64,000 nt of DNA from Rhopalosiphum padi. Its lineage: Eukaryota; Arthropoda; Insecta; Hemiptera; Aphididae. Of the stretch, positions 39,071-50,823 are shown one piece after another. Where the stretch lies: the NCBI RefSeq assembly GCF_020882245.1, contig NW_026869996.1, positions 2,775,592 to 2,839,591 on the forward strand. Reading direction: 5' to 3'. The number at the start of each line of letters is the position of its first letter. Positions within the stretch are counted from its first letter, which is position 1. The notes below the pieces were generated by a model, which worked only from the letters and a program-made list of their open reading frames with translations, searched no databases and was not told the origin of the DNA. The position numbers and the translations under genes were made by a program.

Positions 39071-40930
39071 CCTTAACAAACCCCCATAATAAATGATTAA
39101 AAACCAGAAATTTATTAAAAAATACCATTAATTCATCGAAAAACCGCTTTAAATCCATCAAATAAATTAAATTTAACGTTTTTCCTTAACAAAACACCCA
39201 TAATATATGATTAAAAACCAGAAATTTCCTTGAAATTTATTAAAAATACCATTAATTCATCAAAAAACCCCATAAAAACCGCTTTAAATCCATCAATTAA
39301 ATTAAATTTAACATATTTCCTTAACAAACCCCCATAATAAATGATTAAAAACCAGAAATTTCCTTAAAATTAATTAAAAATACCATTAATTAATTAAAAA
39401 ACCTCATAAAAACCGATTTAAAACCATCAATTAAATTAAATTTAACAATTTTCTTAACAAACCCCCAAAATAAATGATTAAACACCATAAATTTCCTTAA
39501 AATTAATTAAAAATACCATTAATTCATCAAAAAACCCCATAAAAACCGCTTTAAATCCATCAAATAAATTAAATTTAACATTTTTCCTTAACAAAACACC
39601 CATAATAAATGATTTAAAAACCAGAAATTTATTAAAAATACCATTAATTCATCAAAAAACCGCTTTAAATCCATCAAATAAATTAAATTTAACATTTTTC
39701 CTTAACAAACCCCCATAATAAATGATTAAAAACCAGAAATTTCCTTGAAATTTATTAAAAATATTATTAATTCATCAAAAAAATGCTTTATATCCATCAA
39801 TTAAATTAAATTTAACATTTTTCCTTAACAAACCCCCATAATAAAAGATTAAAAACCAGAAATTTCCTTAAAATTTATTAAAAATACCATTAATTCATCA
39901 AAAAACCCCATAAAAACCGCTTTAAATCCATCAAATAAATTAAATTTAACATTTTTCCTTAACAAACCCCCATAATAAATGATTAAAAACCAGAAATTTA
40001 TTAAAAATACCATTAATTCATCAAAAAACCGCTTTAAATCCATCAAATAAATTAAATTTAACATTTTTCCTTAACAAAACACCCATAATAAATGATTAAA
40101 AACCAGAAATTTATTAAAAATTCCATTAATTCATCAAAAAACCCCATAAAAACCGCTTTAAATCCATCAATTAAATTAAATTTAACATATTTCCTTAACA
40201 AACCCCTATAATAAATGATTAAAAACAGAAATTTCCTTAAAATAATTAAAAATACCATTAATTCATTAAAAAACCCCATAAAAACCGATTTATAACCATC
40301 AATTAAATTAAATTTAACAATTTTCTTAACAAACCCCCATAATAAATGATTAAACACCATAAATATCCTTAAAATTAATTAAAAATACCATTAATTCATC
40401 AAAAAACCCCATAAAAACCGCTTTAAATCCATCAAATAAATTATATTTAACATTTTTCCTTAACAAACCCCCATAATACATGATTAAAAACCAGAAATTT
40501 ATTAAAAATACCATTAATTCATCAAAAAACCGCTTTAAATCCATCAAATAAATTAAATTTAACATTTTTCCTTAACAAAACACCCATAATAAATGATTAA
40601 AAACCAGAAATTTATTAAAAATACCATTAATTCATCAAAAAACCGCTTTAAATCCATCAAATAAATTAAATTTAACATTTTTTCTTAACAAACCCCCATA
40701 ATAAATGATTAAACACCATAAATTTCCTTAAAATTAATTAAAAAAACCATTAATTCGTCAAAAAAACCCCATAATTATTGATTTAAATCTATGAAATAAA
40801 TTAAATTTAACATTTTTCCTTAACAAACCCCCCATAATAAATTATTAAAAACCAGAAATTTATTAAAAATACCATTAATTCATCAAAAAACCGCTTTAAA
40901 TCCATCAAATAAATTAAATTTAACATTTTT
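39071..40930 (-). repeat. Long-range duplicated segment, part 1 (second copy)
   Basis: Counterpart of 31773-33634 with the same ordered private variants. One frame here stays open for 100 codons (40058-40360, minus strand), because two indels remove the usual stops. It is still satellite translation, not a gene. Confidence 0.85.
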
Positions 40931-42589
40931 CCTTAACAAAACACCCATAATATATGATTAAAAACCAGAAATTTCCTTAAAATTTATTAAAAATACCATT
41001 AATTCATCAAAAAACCCCATAAAAACCGCTTTAAATCCATCAATTAAATTAAATTTAACATTTTTCCTTAACAACCCCCAATAATAAACGATTTAATACC
41101 ATCAAATACATTAAATTTAATATTTTTCCTTAACAAACCCCCATAATAAATGATTTAATACCAGAAATTTCCTTAAAAAGTATTAAAAAAACCATAAATT
41201 CATGAAATTTATTAAAATACCATTAATTCATCAAAAAACTGCTTTAAATCCATCAAATATAATAAATTTAACATTTTTCCTTAACAAACCCTCATAATAA
41301 ATGATTAAAAACCAGAAATTTATTAAAAAATACCATTAATTCATCAAAAAACCGCTTTAAATCCATCAAATAAATTAAATTTAACATTTTTCCTTAACAA
41401 AACACCCATAATATATGATTAAAAACCAGAAATTTCCTTGAAATTTATTAAAAATACCATTAATTCATCAAAAAACCCCATAAAAACCGCTTTAAATCCA
41501 TCAATTAAATTAAATTTAACATATTTCCTTAACAAACCCCCATAATAAATGATTTAAAAACCAGAAATTTCCTTAAAATTAATTAAAAATACCATTAATT
41601 CATCAAAAAACTGCTTTAAATCCATCAAATATAATAAATTTAACATTTTTCCTTAACAAACCCCCATAATAAATGATTAAAAACCAGAAATTTATTAAAA
41701 AATACCATTAATTCATCAAAAAACCGCTTTAAATCCATCAAATAAATTAAATTTAACATTTTTCCTTAACAAAACACCCATAATATATGATTAAAAACCA
41801 GAAATTTCCTTGAAATTTATTAAAAATACCATTAATTCATCAAAAAACCCCATAAAAACCGCTTTAAATCCATCAATTAAATTAAATTTAACATATTTCC
41901 TTAACAAACCCCCATAATAAATGATTAAAAACCAGAAATTTCCTTAAAATTAATTAAAAATACCATTAATTCATTAAAAAAACCCCATAAAAACCGATTT
42001 AAAACCATCAATTAAATTAAATTTAACAATTTTCTTAACAAACCCCCAAAATAAATGATTAAACACCATAAATTTCCTTAAAATTAATTAAAAATACCAT
42101 TAATTCATTAAAAAAACCCCATAAAAACCGCTTTAAATCCATCAAATAAATTATATTTAACATTTTTCCTTAACAAACCCCCATAATAAATGATTAAAAA
42201 CCAGAAATTTATTAAAAATACCATTAATTCGTCAAAAAACCGCTTTAAATCCATCAAATAAATTAAATTTAACATTTTTCCTTAACAAAACACCCATAAT
42301 AAATGATTAAAAACCAGAAATTTATTAAAAATACCATTAATTCATCAAAAAACCGCTTTAAATCCATCAAATAAATTAAATTTAACATTTTTCCTTAACA
42401 AAACACCCATAATATATGATTAAAAACCAGAAATTTCCTTAAAATTTATTAAAAATACCATTAATTCATCAAAAAACCCCATAAAAACCGCTTTAAATCC
42501 ATCAATTAAATTAAATTTAACATTTTTCCTTAACAACCCCCAATAATAAACGATTTAATACCATCAAATACATTAAATTTAATATTTTT
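40931..42589 (-). repeat. Extra 1.66-kb array segment between the duplicated parts
   Basis: It lies between the second copies of parts 1 and 2 and accounts for the change in offset from 7.30 to 8.96 kb. It contains ordinary M monomers and two S monomers (41061 and 42528, spacing about 1,467 bp). Its two edges carry the same monomer context, as expected for a local HOR expansion. Confidence 0.78.
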
Positions 42590-44208
42590 CCTTAACAAAC
42601 CCCAATAATAAATGATTAAAAACCAGAAATTTCCTTAAAATTTATTAAAAATACCATTAATTCATCAAAAAACCCCATAAAAACCGCTTTAAATCCATCA
42701 ATTAAATTAAATTTAACATATTTCCTTAACAAACCCCCATCATAAATGATTAAAAACCAGAAATTTCCTTAAAATTAATTAAAAATACCATTAATTCATC
42801 AAAAAACCCCATAAAAACCGCTTTAAATCCATCAATTAAATTAAATTTAACATTTTTCCTTAACAACCCCCAATAATAAACGATTTAATACCATCAAATA
42901 CATTAAATTTAATATTTTTCCTTAACAAACCCCCATAATAAATGATTTAAAACCAGAAATTTCCTTAAAAAGTATTTAAAAAAACCATAAATTCATGAAA
43001 TTTATTAAAAATACCATTAATTCATCAAAAAACTGCTTTAAATCCATCAAATATAATAAATTTAACATTTTTCCTTAACAAACCCCCATAATAAATGATT
43101 AAAAACCAGAAATTTATTAAAAAATACCATTAATTCATCAAAAAACCGCTTTAAATCCATCAAATAAATTAAATTTAACATTTTTCCTTAACAAAACACC
43201 CATAATATATGATTAAAAACCAGAAATTTCCTTGAAATTTATTAAAAATACCATTAATTCATCAAAAAACCCCATAAAAAACCGCTTTAAAATCCATCAA
43301 TTAAATTAAATTTAACATATTTCCTTAACAAACCCCCATAATAAATGATTAAAAACCAGAAATTTCCTTAAAATTAATTAAAAATACCATTAATTCATCA
43401 AAAAACTGCTTTAAATCCATCAAATATAATAAATTTAACATTTTTCCTTAACAAACCCCCATAATAAATGATTAAAAACCAGAAATTTATTAAAAAATAC
43501 CATTAATTCATCAAAAAACCGCTTTAAATCCATCAATTAAATTAAATTTAACAATTTTCTTAACAAACCCCCAAAATAAATGATTAAACACCATAAATTT
43601 CCTTAAAATTAATTAAAAATACCATTAATTCATCAAAAAACCCCATAAAAACCGCTTTAAATCCATCAAATAAATTAAATTTAACATTTTTCCTTAACAA
43701 ACCCCCATAATAAATGATTAAAAACCAGAAATTTCCTTGAAATTTATTAAAAATATTATTAATTCATCAAAAAACTGCTTTATATCCATCAATTAAATTA
43801 AATTTAACATTTTTCCTTAACAAACCCCCATAATAAAAGATTAAAAACCAGAAATTTCCTTAAAATTTATTAAAAATACCATTAATTCATCAAAAAACCC
43901 CATAAAAACCGCTTTAAATCCATCAAATAAATTAAATTTAACATTTTTCCTTAACAAACCCCCATAATAAATGATTAAAAACCAGAAATTTATTAAAAAT
44001 ACCATTAATTCATCAAAAAACCGCTTTTAAATCCATCAAATAAATTAAATTTAACATTTTTCCTTAACAAAACACCCATAATATATGATTAAAAACCAGA
44101 AATTTCCTTAAAATTTATTAAAAATACCATTAATTCATCAAAAAACCCCATAAAAACCGCTTTAAATCAATCAATTAAATTAAATTTAACATATTTCCTT
44201 AACAAACA
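42590..44208 (-). repeat. Long-range duplicated segment, part 2 (second copy), ends at gap
   Basis: Counterpart of 33635-35252. It is followed directly by the second gap. The last base differs from the source copy, as is common at a contig end. Confidence 0.83.
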
Positions 44209-44708
44209 NNNNNNNNNNNNNNNNNNNNNNNNNNNNNNNNNNNNNNNNNNNNNNNNNNNNNNNNNNNNNNNNNNNNNNNNNNNNNNNNNNNNNNNNNNNN
44301 NNNNNNNNNNNNNNNNNNNNNNNNNNNNNNNNNNNNNNNNNNNNNNNNNNNNNNNNNNNNNNNNNNNNNNNNNNNNNNNNNNNNNNNNNNNNNNNNNNNN
44401 NNNNNNNNNNNNNNNNNNNNNNNNNNNNNNNNNNNNNNNNNNNNNNNNNNNNNNNNNNNNNNNNNNNNNNNNNNNNNNNNNNNNNNNNNNNNNNNNNNNN
44501 NNNNNNNNNNNNNNNNNNNNNNNNNNNNNNNNNNNNNNNNNNNNNNNNNNNNNNNNNNNNNNNNNNNNNNNNNNNNNNNNNNNNNNNNNNNNNNNNNNNN
44601 NNNNNNNNNNNNNNNNNNNNNNNNNNNNNNNNNNNNNNNNNNNNNNNNNNNNNNNNNNNNNNNNNNNNNNNNNNNNNNNNNNNNNNNNNNNNNNNNNNNN
44701 NNNNNNNN
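44209..44708. other. Assembly gap, 500 N
   Basis: Exactly 500 N, as at the first gap. Monomer orientation switches back from minus to plus across it. True length and content are unknown. Confidence 0.99.
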
Positions 44709-44993
44709 TGTTTTTAATCATTTATTATGGGGGTTTGTTAAGGAAAAATGTTAAATTTAATGTATTTGATGGTTTTAAATCGGTTATTATTGGGGGTTGT
44801 TAAGGAAAAATGTTAAATTTAATGTATTTGATGGTTTTAAATCGGTTATTATTAGGGGTTGTTAAGGAAAAATGTTAAATTTAATTTATTTGATGGATTT
44901 AAATCAATTATTATGGGGATTTTTGATGAATTAATGGCTTTTTTAATACATATTAAGGAAATTTCTGGTTTTTAATCATTTATGATGGGGGTT

Positions 44994-45060
44994 TGTTAAG
45001 GAAAAATGTTAAATTTAATTTATTTGATGGATTTAAATCAATTATTATGGGGTTTTTGTT
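44994..45060 (+). repeat. Truncated 67-bp L monomer (A half only)
   Basis: An L monomer breaks off after TTATTATGGGGTTTTTG and runs straight into a new monomer start at 45061. The B half (about 67 bp) is missing. It is neither S nor S'', so this is a junction specific to this place. Confidence 0.88.
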
Positions 45061-45197
45061 TGTTAAGGAAAAATGTTAAATATAATTTATTTGATGGATT
45101 TAAAGCAGGTTTTTATGGGGTTTTTTGATGAATTAATGGTATTTTTAATTACATTTTAAGGAAATTTCTGGTTGTTTAATCATTTATTATGGGGGTT
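45061..45197 (+). repeat. M-type monomer in plus orientation inside Block C
   Basis: It carries several features otherwise seen in Block B: TGTTAAATATAATTT, GGATTTAAAGC followed by GGTTTTTATGGGG, and GGTATTTTTAATTA before TTTTAAGG. It reads on the plus strand, opposite to Block B as assembled. It directly follows the truncated L monomer. Some differences from the M consensus (GCAGG, GGTTGTTTAATC) may be real changes or errors. Confidence 0.85.
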
Positions 45198-46737
45198 TGT
45201 TAAGGAAAAAATGTTAAATTTAATGTATTTGATGGTTTTAAATCGTTTATTATTAGGGGTTGTTAAGGAAAAATGTTAAATTTAATGTATTTGATGGTTT
45301 TTAAATCGGTTATTATTGGGGGTTGTTAAGGAAAAAATGTTAAATTTAATTTATTTGATGGATATAAATCAATTATTATGGGGTTTTTTGATGAATTAAT
45401 GGTTTTTTTTAATAAATTTTAAGGAAATTTCTTGTTTTTAATCTTATATTAAGGGGGGGTTGTTAAGGAAAAATGTTAAATTTAATTTATTTGATGGATT
45501 TAAATCAATTATTATGGGGTTTTTTGATGAATTAATGGTTTTTTTTAATACATTTTAAGGAAATTTTCTGGTTTTTTAATAATTTATTATGGGGGTTTGT
45601 TAAGGAAAAAATGTTAAATTTAATTTATTTGATGGATTTAAATCAATTATTATGGGGTTTTTTGATGAATTAATGGTTTTTTTTAATAAATTTTAAGGAA
45701 ATTTCTGGTTTTTAATCATTTATTATGGGGGGTTGTTAAGGAAAAATGTTAAATTTAATTTAATTGATGGATTTAAATCAATTATTATGGGTTTTTTTTG
45801 ATGAATTAATGGTTTTTTTTAATACATTTTAAGGAAATTTCTGGTTTTAAATCGTTTATTATTGGGGGTTGTTAAGGGAAAAATGTTAAATTTAATGTAT
45901 TTGATGGTTTTTAAATGGGTTATTATTGGGGGTTGTTAAGGAAAAATGTTAAATTTAATTTATTTGATGGATTTTAAATCAATTATTATGGGGTTTTTTT
46001 GATGAATTAATGGTTTTTTTTTAATACATTTTAAGGAAATTTCTGGTTTTTAATCATTTATGATGGGGGGTTTGTTAAGGAAAAATGTTAAATTTAATGT
46101 ATTTGATGGTTTTTAAATCTTTATTATTGGGGGGTTGTTAAGGAAAAATGTTAAATTTTAATTTATTTGATGGGATTTAAATCAATTATTATGGGGTTTT
46201 TTTGATGAATTAATGGTTTTTTTAATACATTTTAAGGAAATTTCTGGTTTTTTAATCATTTATTATGGGGGTTTGTTAAGGAAAAATGTTAAATTTAATG
46301 TATTTGATGGTTTTTAAATCGGTTATTATTGGGGGTTGTTAAGGAAAAAATGTTAAATTTAATGTATTTGATGGTTTTAAAATCGGTTATTATTAGGGGG
46401 TTGTTAAGGAAAAATGTTAAATTTAATTTATTTGATGGATTTTAAATCAATTATTATGGGGTTTTTTTGATGAATTAATGGCTTTTTTAATACATATTAA
46501 GGAAATTTCTGGTTTTTAATCATTTATGATGGGGGTTTGTTAAGGAAAAATGTTAAATTTAATTTATTTGATGGATTTAAATCAATTATTATGGGGTTTT
46601 TTTTGATGAATTAATGGTTTTTTTAATAAATTTTAAGGAAATTTCTGGTTTTTTAATCATTTATTATGGGGGGTTGTTAAGGAAAAATGTTAAATTTAAT
46701 GTATTTGATGGTTTTTAAATCGGTTATTATTAGGGGT
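45198..46737 (+). repeat. Block C proximal segment with many homopolymer insertions
   Basis: L, S and S'' monomers in ordinary order, but with frequent +1 changes in A, T and G runs: GAAAAAATG, GGTTTTTAAATC, AAATTTTCTGG, TAAGGGAAAAATG and GATGGGATTTAAATC. These are much rarer in the distal part of Block C. The pattern suggests low consensus quality next to the gap. Confidence 0.75.
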
Positions 46738-49692
46738 TGTTAAGGAAAAATGTTAAATTTAATTTATTTGATGGATTTAAATCAATTATTATGGGGTTTT
46801 TTTGATGAATTAATGGTTTTTTTTAATACATATTAAGGAAATTTCTGGTTTTTTAATCATTTATGATGGGGGTTTGTTAAGGAAAAATGTTAAATTTAAT
46901 GTATTTGATGGTTTTAAATCTTTATTATTGGGGGTTGTTAAGGAAAAATGTTAAATTTAATTTATTTGATGGATTTAAATCAATTATTATGGGGTTTTTT
47001 GATGAATTAATGGTTTTTTTTAATACATTTTAAGGAAATTTCTGGTTTTTAATCATTTATGATGGGGGTTTGTTAAGGAAAAATGTTAAATTTAATGTAT
47101 TTGATGGTTTTTAAATCGGTTATTATTGGGGGGTTGTTAAGGAAAAATGTTAAATTTAATTTATTTGATGGATATAAATCAATTATTATGGGGTTTTTTG
47201 ATGAATTAATGGTTTTTTTAATAAATTTTAAGGAAATTTCTGGTTTTTAATCATATATTATGGGGGGTTGTTAAGGAAAAATGTTAAATTTAATTTATTT
47301 CAAAGATTTAAATCAATTATTATGGGTTTTTTTTGATGAATTAATGGTTTTTTTAATACATTTTAAGGAAATTTCTGGTTTTTAATAATTTATTATGGGG
47401 GTTTGTTAAGGAAAAATGTTAAATTTAATTTATTTGATGGATTTAAATCAATTATTATGGGGTTTTTTGATGAATTAATGGCTTTTTTTAATACATATTA
47501 AGGAAATTTCTGGTTTTTAATCATTTATGATGGGGGTTTGTTAAGGAAAAATGTTAAATTTAATTTATTTGATGGATTTAAATCAATTATTATGGGGTTT
47601 TTTGATGAATTAATGGTTTTTTTTAATAAATTTTAAGGAAATTTGTGGTTTTTAATCATATATTATGGGGGGTTGTTAAGGAAAAATGTTAAATTTAATT
47701 TATTTCAAAGATTTAAATCAATTATTATGGGTTTTTTTTGATGAATTAATGGTTTTTTTTTAATACATTTTAAGGAAATTTCTGGTTTTTAATAATTTAT
47801 GATGGGGGTTTGTTAGGGAAAAATGTTAAATTTAATGTATTTGATGGTTTTAAATCTTTATTATTGGGGGTTGTTAAGGAAAAATGTTAAATTTAATTTA
47901 TTTGATGGATTTAAATCATCTATTATGGGGTTTTTTGATGAATTAATGGTTTTTTTAATACATTTTAAGGAAATTTCTGGTTTTTAATCATTTATTATGG
48001 GGGGTTGTTAAGGAAAAATGTTAAATTTAATTTAATTGATGGATTTAAATCAATTATTGTGGGTTTTTTTGATGAATTAATGGTTTTTTTAATACATTTT
48101 AAGGAAATTTCTGGTTTTAAATCGTTTATTATTGGGGGTTGTTAAGGAAAAATGTTAAATTTAATGTATTTGATGGTTTTTAAATCGGTTATTATTGGGG
48201 GTTGTTAAGGAAAAATGTTAAATTTAATGTATTTGATGGTTTTAAATCGGTTATTATTAGGGGTTGTTAAGGAAAAATGTTAAATTTAATTTATTTGATG
48301 GATTTAAATCAATTATTATGGGGTTTTTTGATGAATTAATGGTTTTTTTAATACATATTAAGGAAATTTCTGGTTTTTAATCATTTATGATGGGGGTTTG
48401 TTAAGGAAAAATGTTAAATTTAATGTATTTGATGGTTTTAAATCTTTATTATTGGGGGTTGTTAAGGAAAAATGTTAAATTTAATTTATTTGATGGATTT
48501 AAATCAATTATTATGGGGTTTTTTGATGAATTAATGGTTTTTTTAATACATTTTAAGGAAATTTCTGGTTTTTAATCATTTATTATGGGGGTTTGTTAAG
48601 GAAAAATGTTAAATTTAATGTATTTGATGGTTTTAAATCGGTTATTATTGGGGGTTGTTAAGGAAAAATGTTAAATTTAATGTATTTGATGGTTTTAAAT
48701 CGGTTATTATTAGGGGTTGTTAAGGAAAAATGTTAAATTTAATTTATTTGATGGATTTAAATCAATTATTATGGGGTTTTTTTGATGAATTAATGGCTTT
48801 TTTAATACATATTAAGGAAATTTCTGGTTTTTAATCATTTATGATGGGGGTTTGTTAAGGAAAAATGTTAAATTTAATTTATTTGATGGATTTAAATCAA
48901 TTATTATGGGGTTTTTTGATGAATTAATGGTTTTTTTAATAAATTTTAAGGAAATTTCTGGTTTTTAATCATTTATTATTGGGGGTTGTTAAGGAAAAAT
49001 GTTAAATTTAATTTATTTGATGGATATAAATCAATTATTATGGGGTTTTTTTGATGAATTAATGGTTTTTTTAATAAATTTTAAGGAAATTTCTGGTTTT
49101 TAATCATATATTATGGGGGGTTGTTAAGGAAAAATGTTAAATTTAATTTATTTCAAAGATTTAAATCAATTATTATGGGTTTTTTTGATGAATTAATGGT
49201 TTTTTTTAATACATTTTAAGGAAATTTCTGGTTTTAAATCGTTTATTATTGGGGGGTTGTTAAGGAAAAATGTTAAATTTAATGTATTTGATGGTTTTAA
49301 ATCGGTTATTATTGGGGGTTGTTAAGGAAAAATGTTAAATTTAATGTATTTGATGGTTTTAAATCGGTTATTATTAGGGGTTGTTATAGAAAAATGTTAA
49401 ATTTAATGTATTTGATGGTTTTTAAATCGGTTATTATTAGGGGTTGTTAAGGAAAAATGTTAAATTTAATGTATTTGATGGTTTTAAATCGGTTATTATT
49501 AGGGGTTGTTAAGGAAAAATGTTAAATTTAATGTATTTGATGGTTTTAAATCGTTTATTATTGGGGGTTGTTAAGGAAAAATGTTAAATTTAATGTATTT
49601 GAAGGTTTTAAATCGGTTATTATTGGGGGTTGTTAAGGAAAAATGTTAAATTTAATGTATTTGATGGTTTTAAATCGGTTATTATTAGGGGT
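46738..49692 (+). repeat. Block C HOR unit 1 (2955 bp)
   Basis: It starts with L (ACATATT form), S'', L, S, L (ATATAAATC), L (TTTCAAAG) and ends with the seven-S run at 49258-49692. It holds TTTCAAAG L monomers at 47301, 47706 and 49154, and an L with AAATCATCTATTATGG near 47925. Against unit 2 the offset is 2,953-2,955 bp over the first half. Confidence 0.85.
49258..49692 (+). repeat. Seven-S run 1
   Basis: Seven S monomers in the order cggtt/TTGGGGG, three cggtt/TTAGGGG, one CGTTT/TTGGGGG, cggtt/TTGGGGG, cggtt/TTAGGGG. It has private changes (TTGTTATAGAAAA in the third, TTTGAAGG in the sixth). Total 435 bp. Confidence 0.9.
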
Positions 49693-50761
49693 TGTTAAGG
49701 AAAAATGTTAAATTTAATTTATTTGATGGATTTAAATCAATTATTATGGGGTTTTTTGATGAATTAATGGTTTTTTTTTAATACATATTAAGGAAATTTC
49801 TGGTTTTTAATCATTTATGATGGGGGTTTGTTAAGGAAAAATGTTAAATTTAATGTATTTGATGGTTTTAAATCTTTATTATTGGGGGTTGTTAAGGAAA
49901 AATGTTAAATTTAATTTATTTGATGGATTTAAATCAATTATTATGGGGTTTTTTTGATGAATTAATGGTTTTTTTAATACATTTTAAGGAAATTTCTGGT
50001 TTTTAATCATTTATGATGGGGGTTTGTTAAGGAAAAATGTTAAATTTAATGTATTTGATGGTTTTAAATCGGTTATTATTGGGGGTTGTTAAGGAAAAAT
50101 GTTAAATTTTAATTTATTTGATGGATATAAATCAATTATTATGGGGTTTTTTTGATGAATTAATGGTTTTTTTAATAAATTTTAAGGAAATTTCTGGTTT
50201 TTAATCATATATTATGGGGGGTTGTTAAGGAAAAATGTTAAATTTAATTTATTTCAAAGATTTAAATCAATTATTATGGGTTTTTTTGATGAATTAATGG
50301 TTTTTTTTAATACATTTTAAGGAAATTTCTGGTTTTTAATAATTTATTATGGGGGTTTGTTAAGGAAAAATGTTAAATTTAATTTATTTGATGGATTTAA
50401 ATCAATTATTATGGGGTTTTTTGATGAATTAATGGCTTTTTTAATACATATTAAGGAAATTTCTGGTTTTTAATCATTTATGATGGGGGTTTGTTAAGGA
50501 AAAATGTTAAATTTAATTTATTTGATGGATTTAAATCAATTATTATGGGGTTTTTTGATGAATTAATGGTTTTTTTAATAAATTTTAAGGAAATTTCTGG
50601 TTTTTAATCATATATTATGGGGGGGTTGTTAAGGAAAAATGTTAAATTTAATTTATTTCAAAGATTTAAATCAATTATTATGGGTTTTTTTGATGAATTA
50701 ATGGTTTTTTTTAATACATTTTAAGGAAATTTCTGGTTTTTAATAATTTATGATGGGGGTT

Positions 50762-50823
50762 TGTTAGGGAAAAAATGTTAAATTTAATGTATTTGATGGT
50801 TTTAAATCTTTATTATGGGGGGT
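50762..50823 (+). repeat. Crossover-footprint monomer: S'' start joined to L end
   Basis: It starts as the TTGTTAGGG form of S'' and reads AAATCTTTATTAT, but then GGGGGG, as at an L end, instead of TGGGGG. In unit 1 the same S'' is followed by an L with AAATCATCTATTATGG (near 47925) that is missing here. Joining the two at the shared TTTATTAT gives exactly this monomer and removes about 135 bp. Confidence 0.85.

Larger units (their letters stand above)
17643..44208 (-). repeat. Satellite Block B: diverged M subfamily, minus orientation
   Basis: This is a continuous array in which every monomer reads on the minus strand. The plus-strand landmark CCTTAACA recurs at 17693, 17816, 17950, 18063, 18198, 18321, 18456, 18518 and 18671, giving lengths of 123, 134, 113, 135, 123, 135, 62 and 153 bp. 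On the minus strand M differs from L at fixed sites: AAAGCGGTTTTTATGGGG replaces AAATCAATTATTATGGGG, and GGTATTTTTAA replaces GGTTTTTTTAA. The ATTTAAAT site of L becomes ATTTAAAG. The strand asymmetry is inverted (C-rich plus strand). Open frames of 71-100 codons recur on the minus strand but are translated repeats, often ending in a different monomer phase. No gene or mobile element is visible. Confidence 0.97.

Noticed and set aside
40058..40360. 100-codon open frame on the minus strand, plus about fifteen 63-76 codon frames in Block B
   Set aside because: All are the same repeat translation, arising wherever the 113-bp variant follows a 134-bp monomer. There is no family resemblance and no conserved start context beyond the repeat.
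17643..44208. Block B as an unrelated second satellite
   Set aside because: On the minus strand it aligns with L over its whole length (TGTTAAGG, TTAAATTTAA, TTGATGGATTTAAA, GATGAATTAATGG, TTCTGGTTTTTAATCATT). It is a subfamily of the same satellite.
17143..44708. A large hairpin or palindrome (inverted-repeat arms of Blocks A and B)
   Set aside because: The arms are different subfamilies, the centre is an unsized gap, and the contig orientation is unproven, so a true palindrome cannot be claimed.
45061..45197. Transposon insertion at the broken monomer near 45060
   Set aside because: The inserted sequence is itself a satellite monomer. There are no terminal repeats, target-site duplication or coding sequence.
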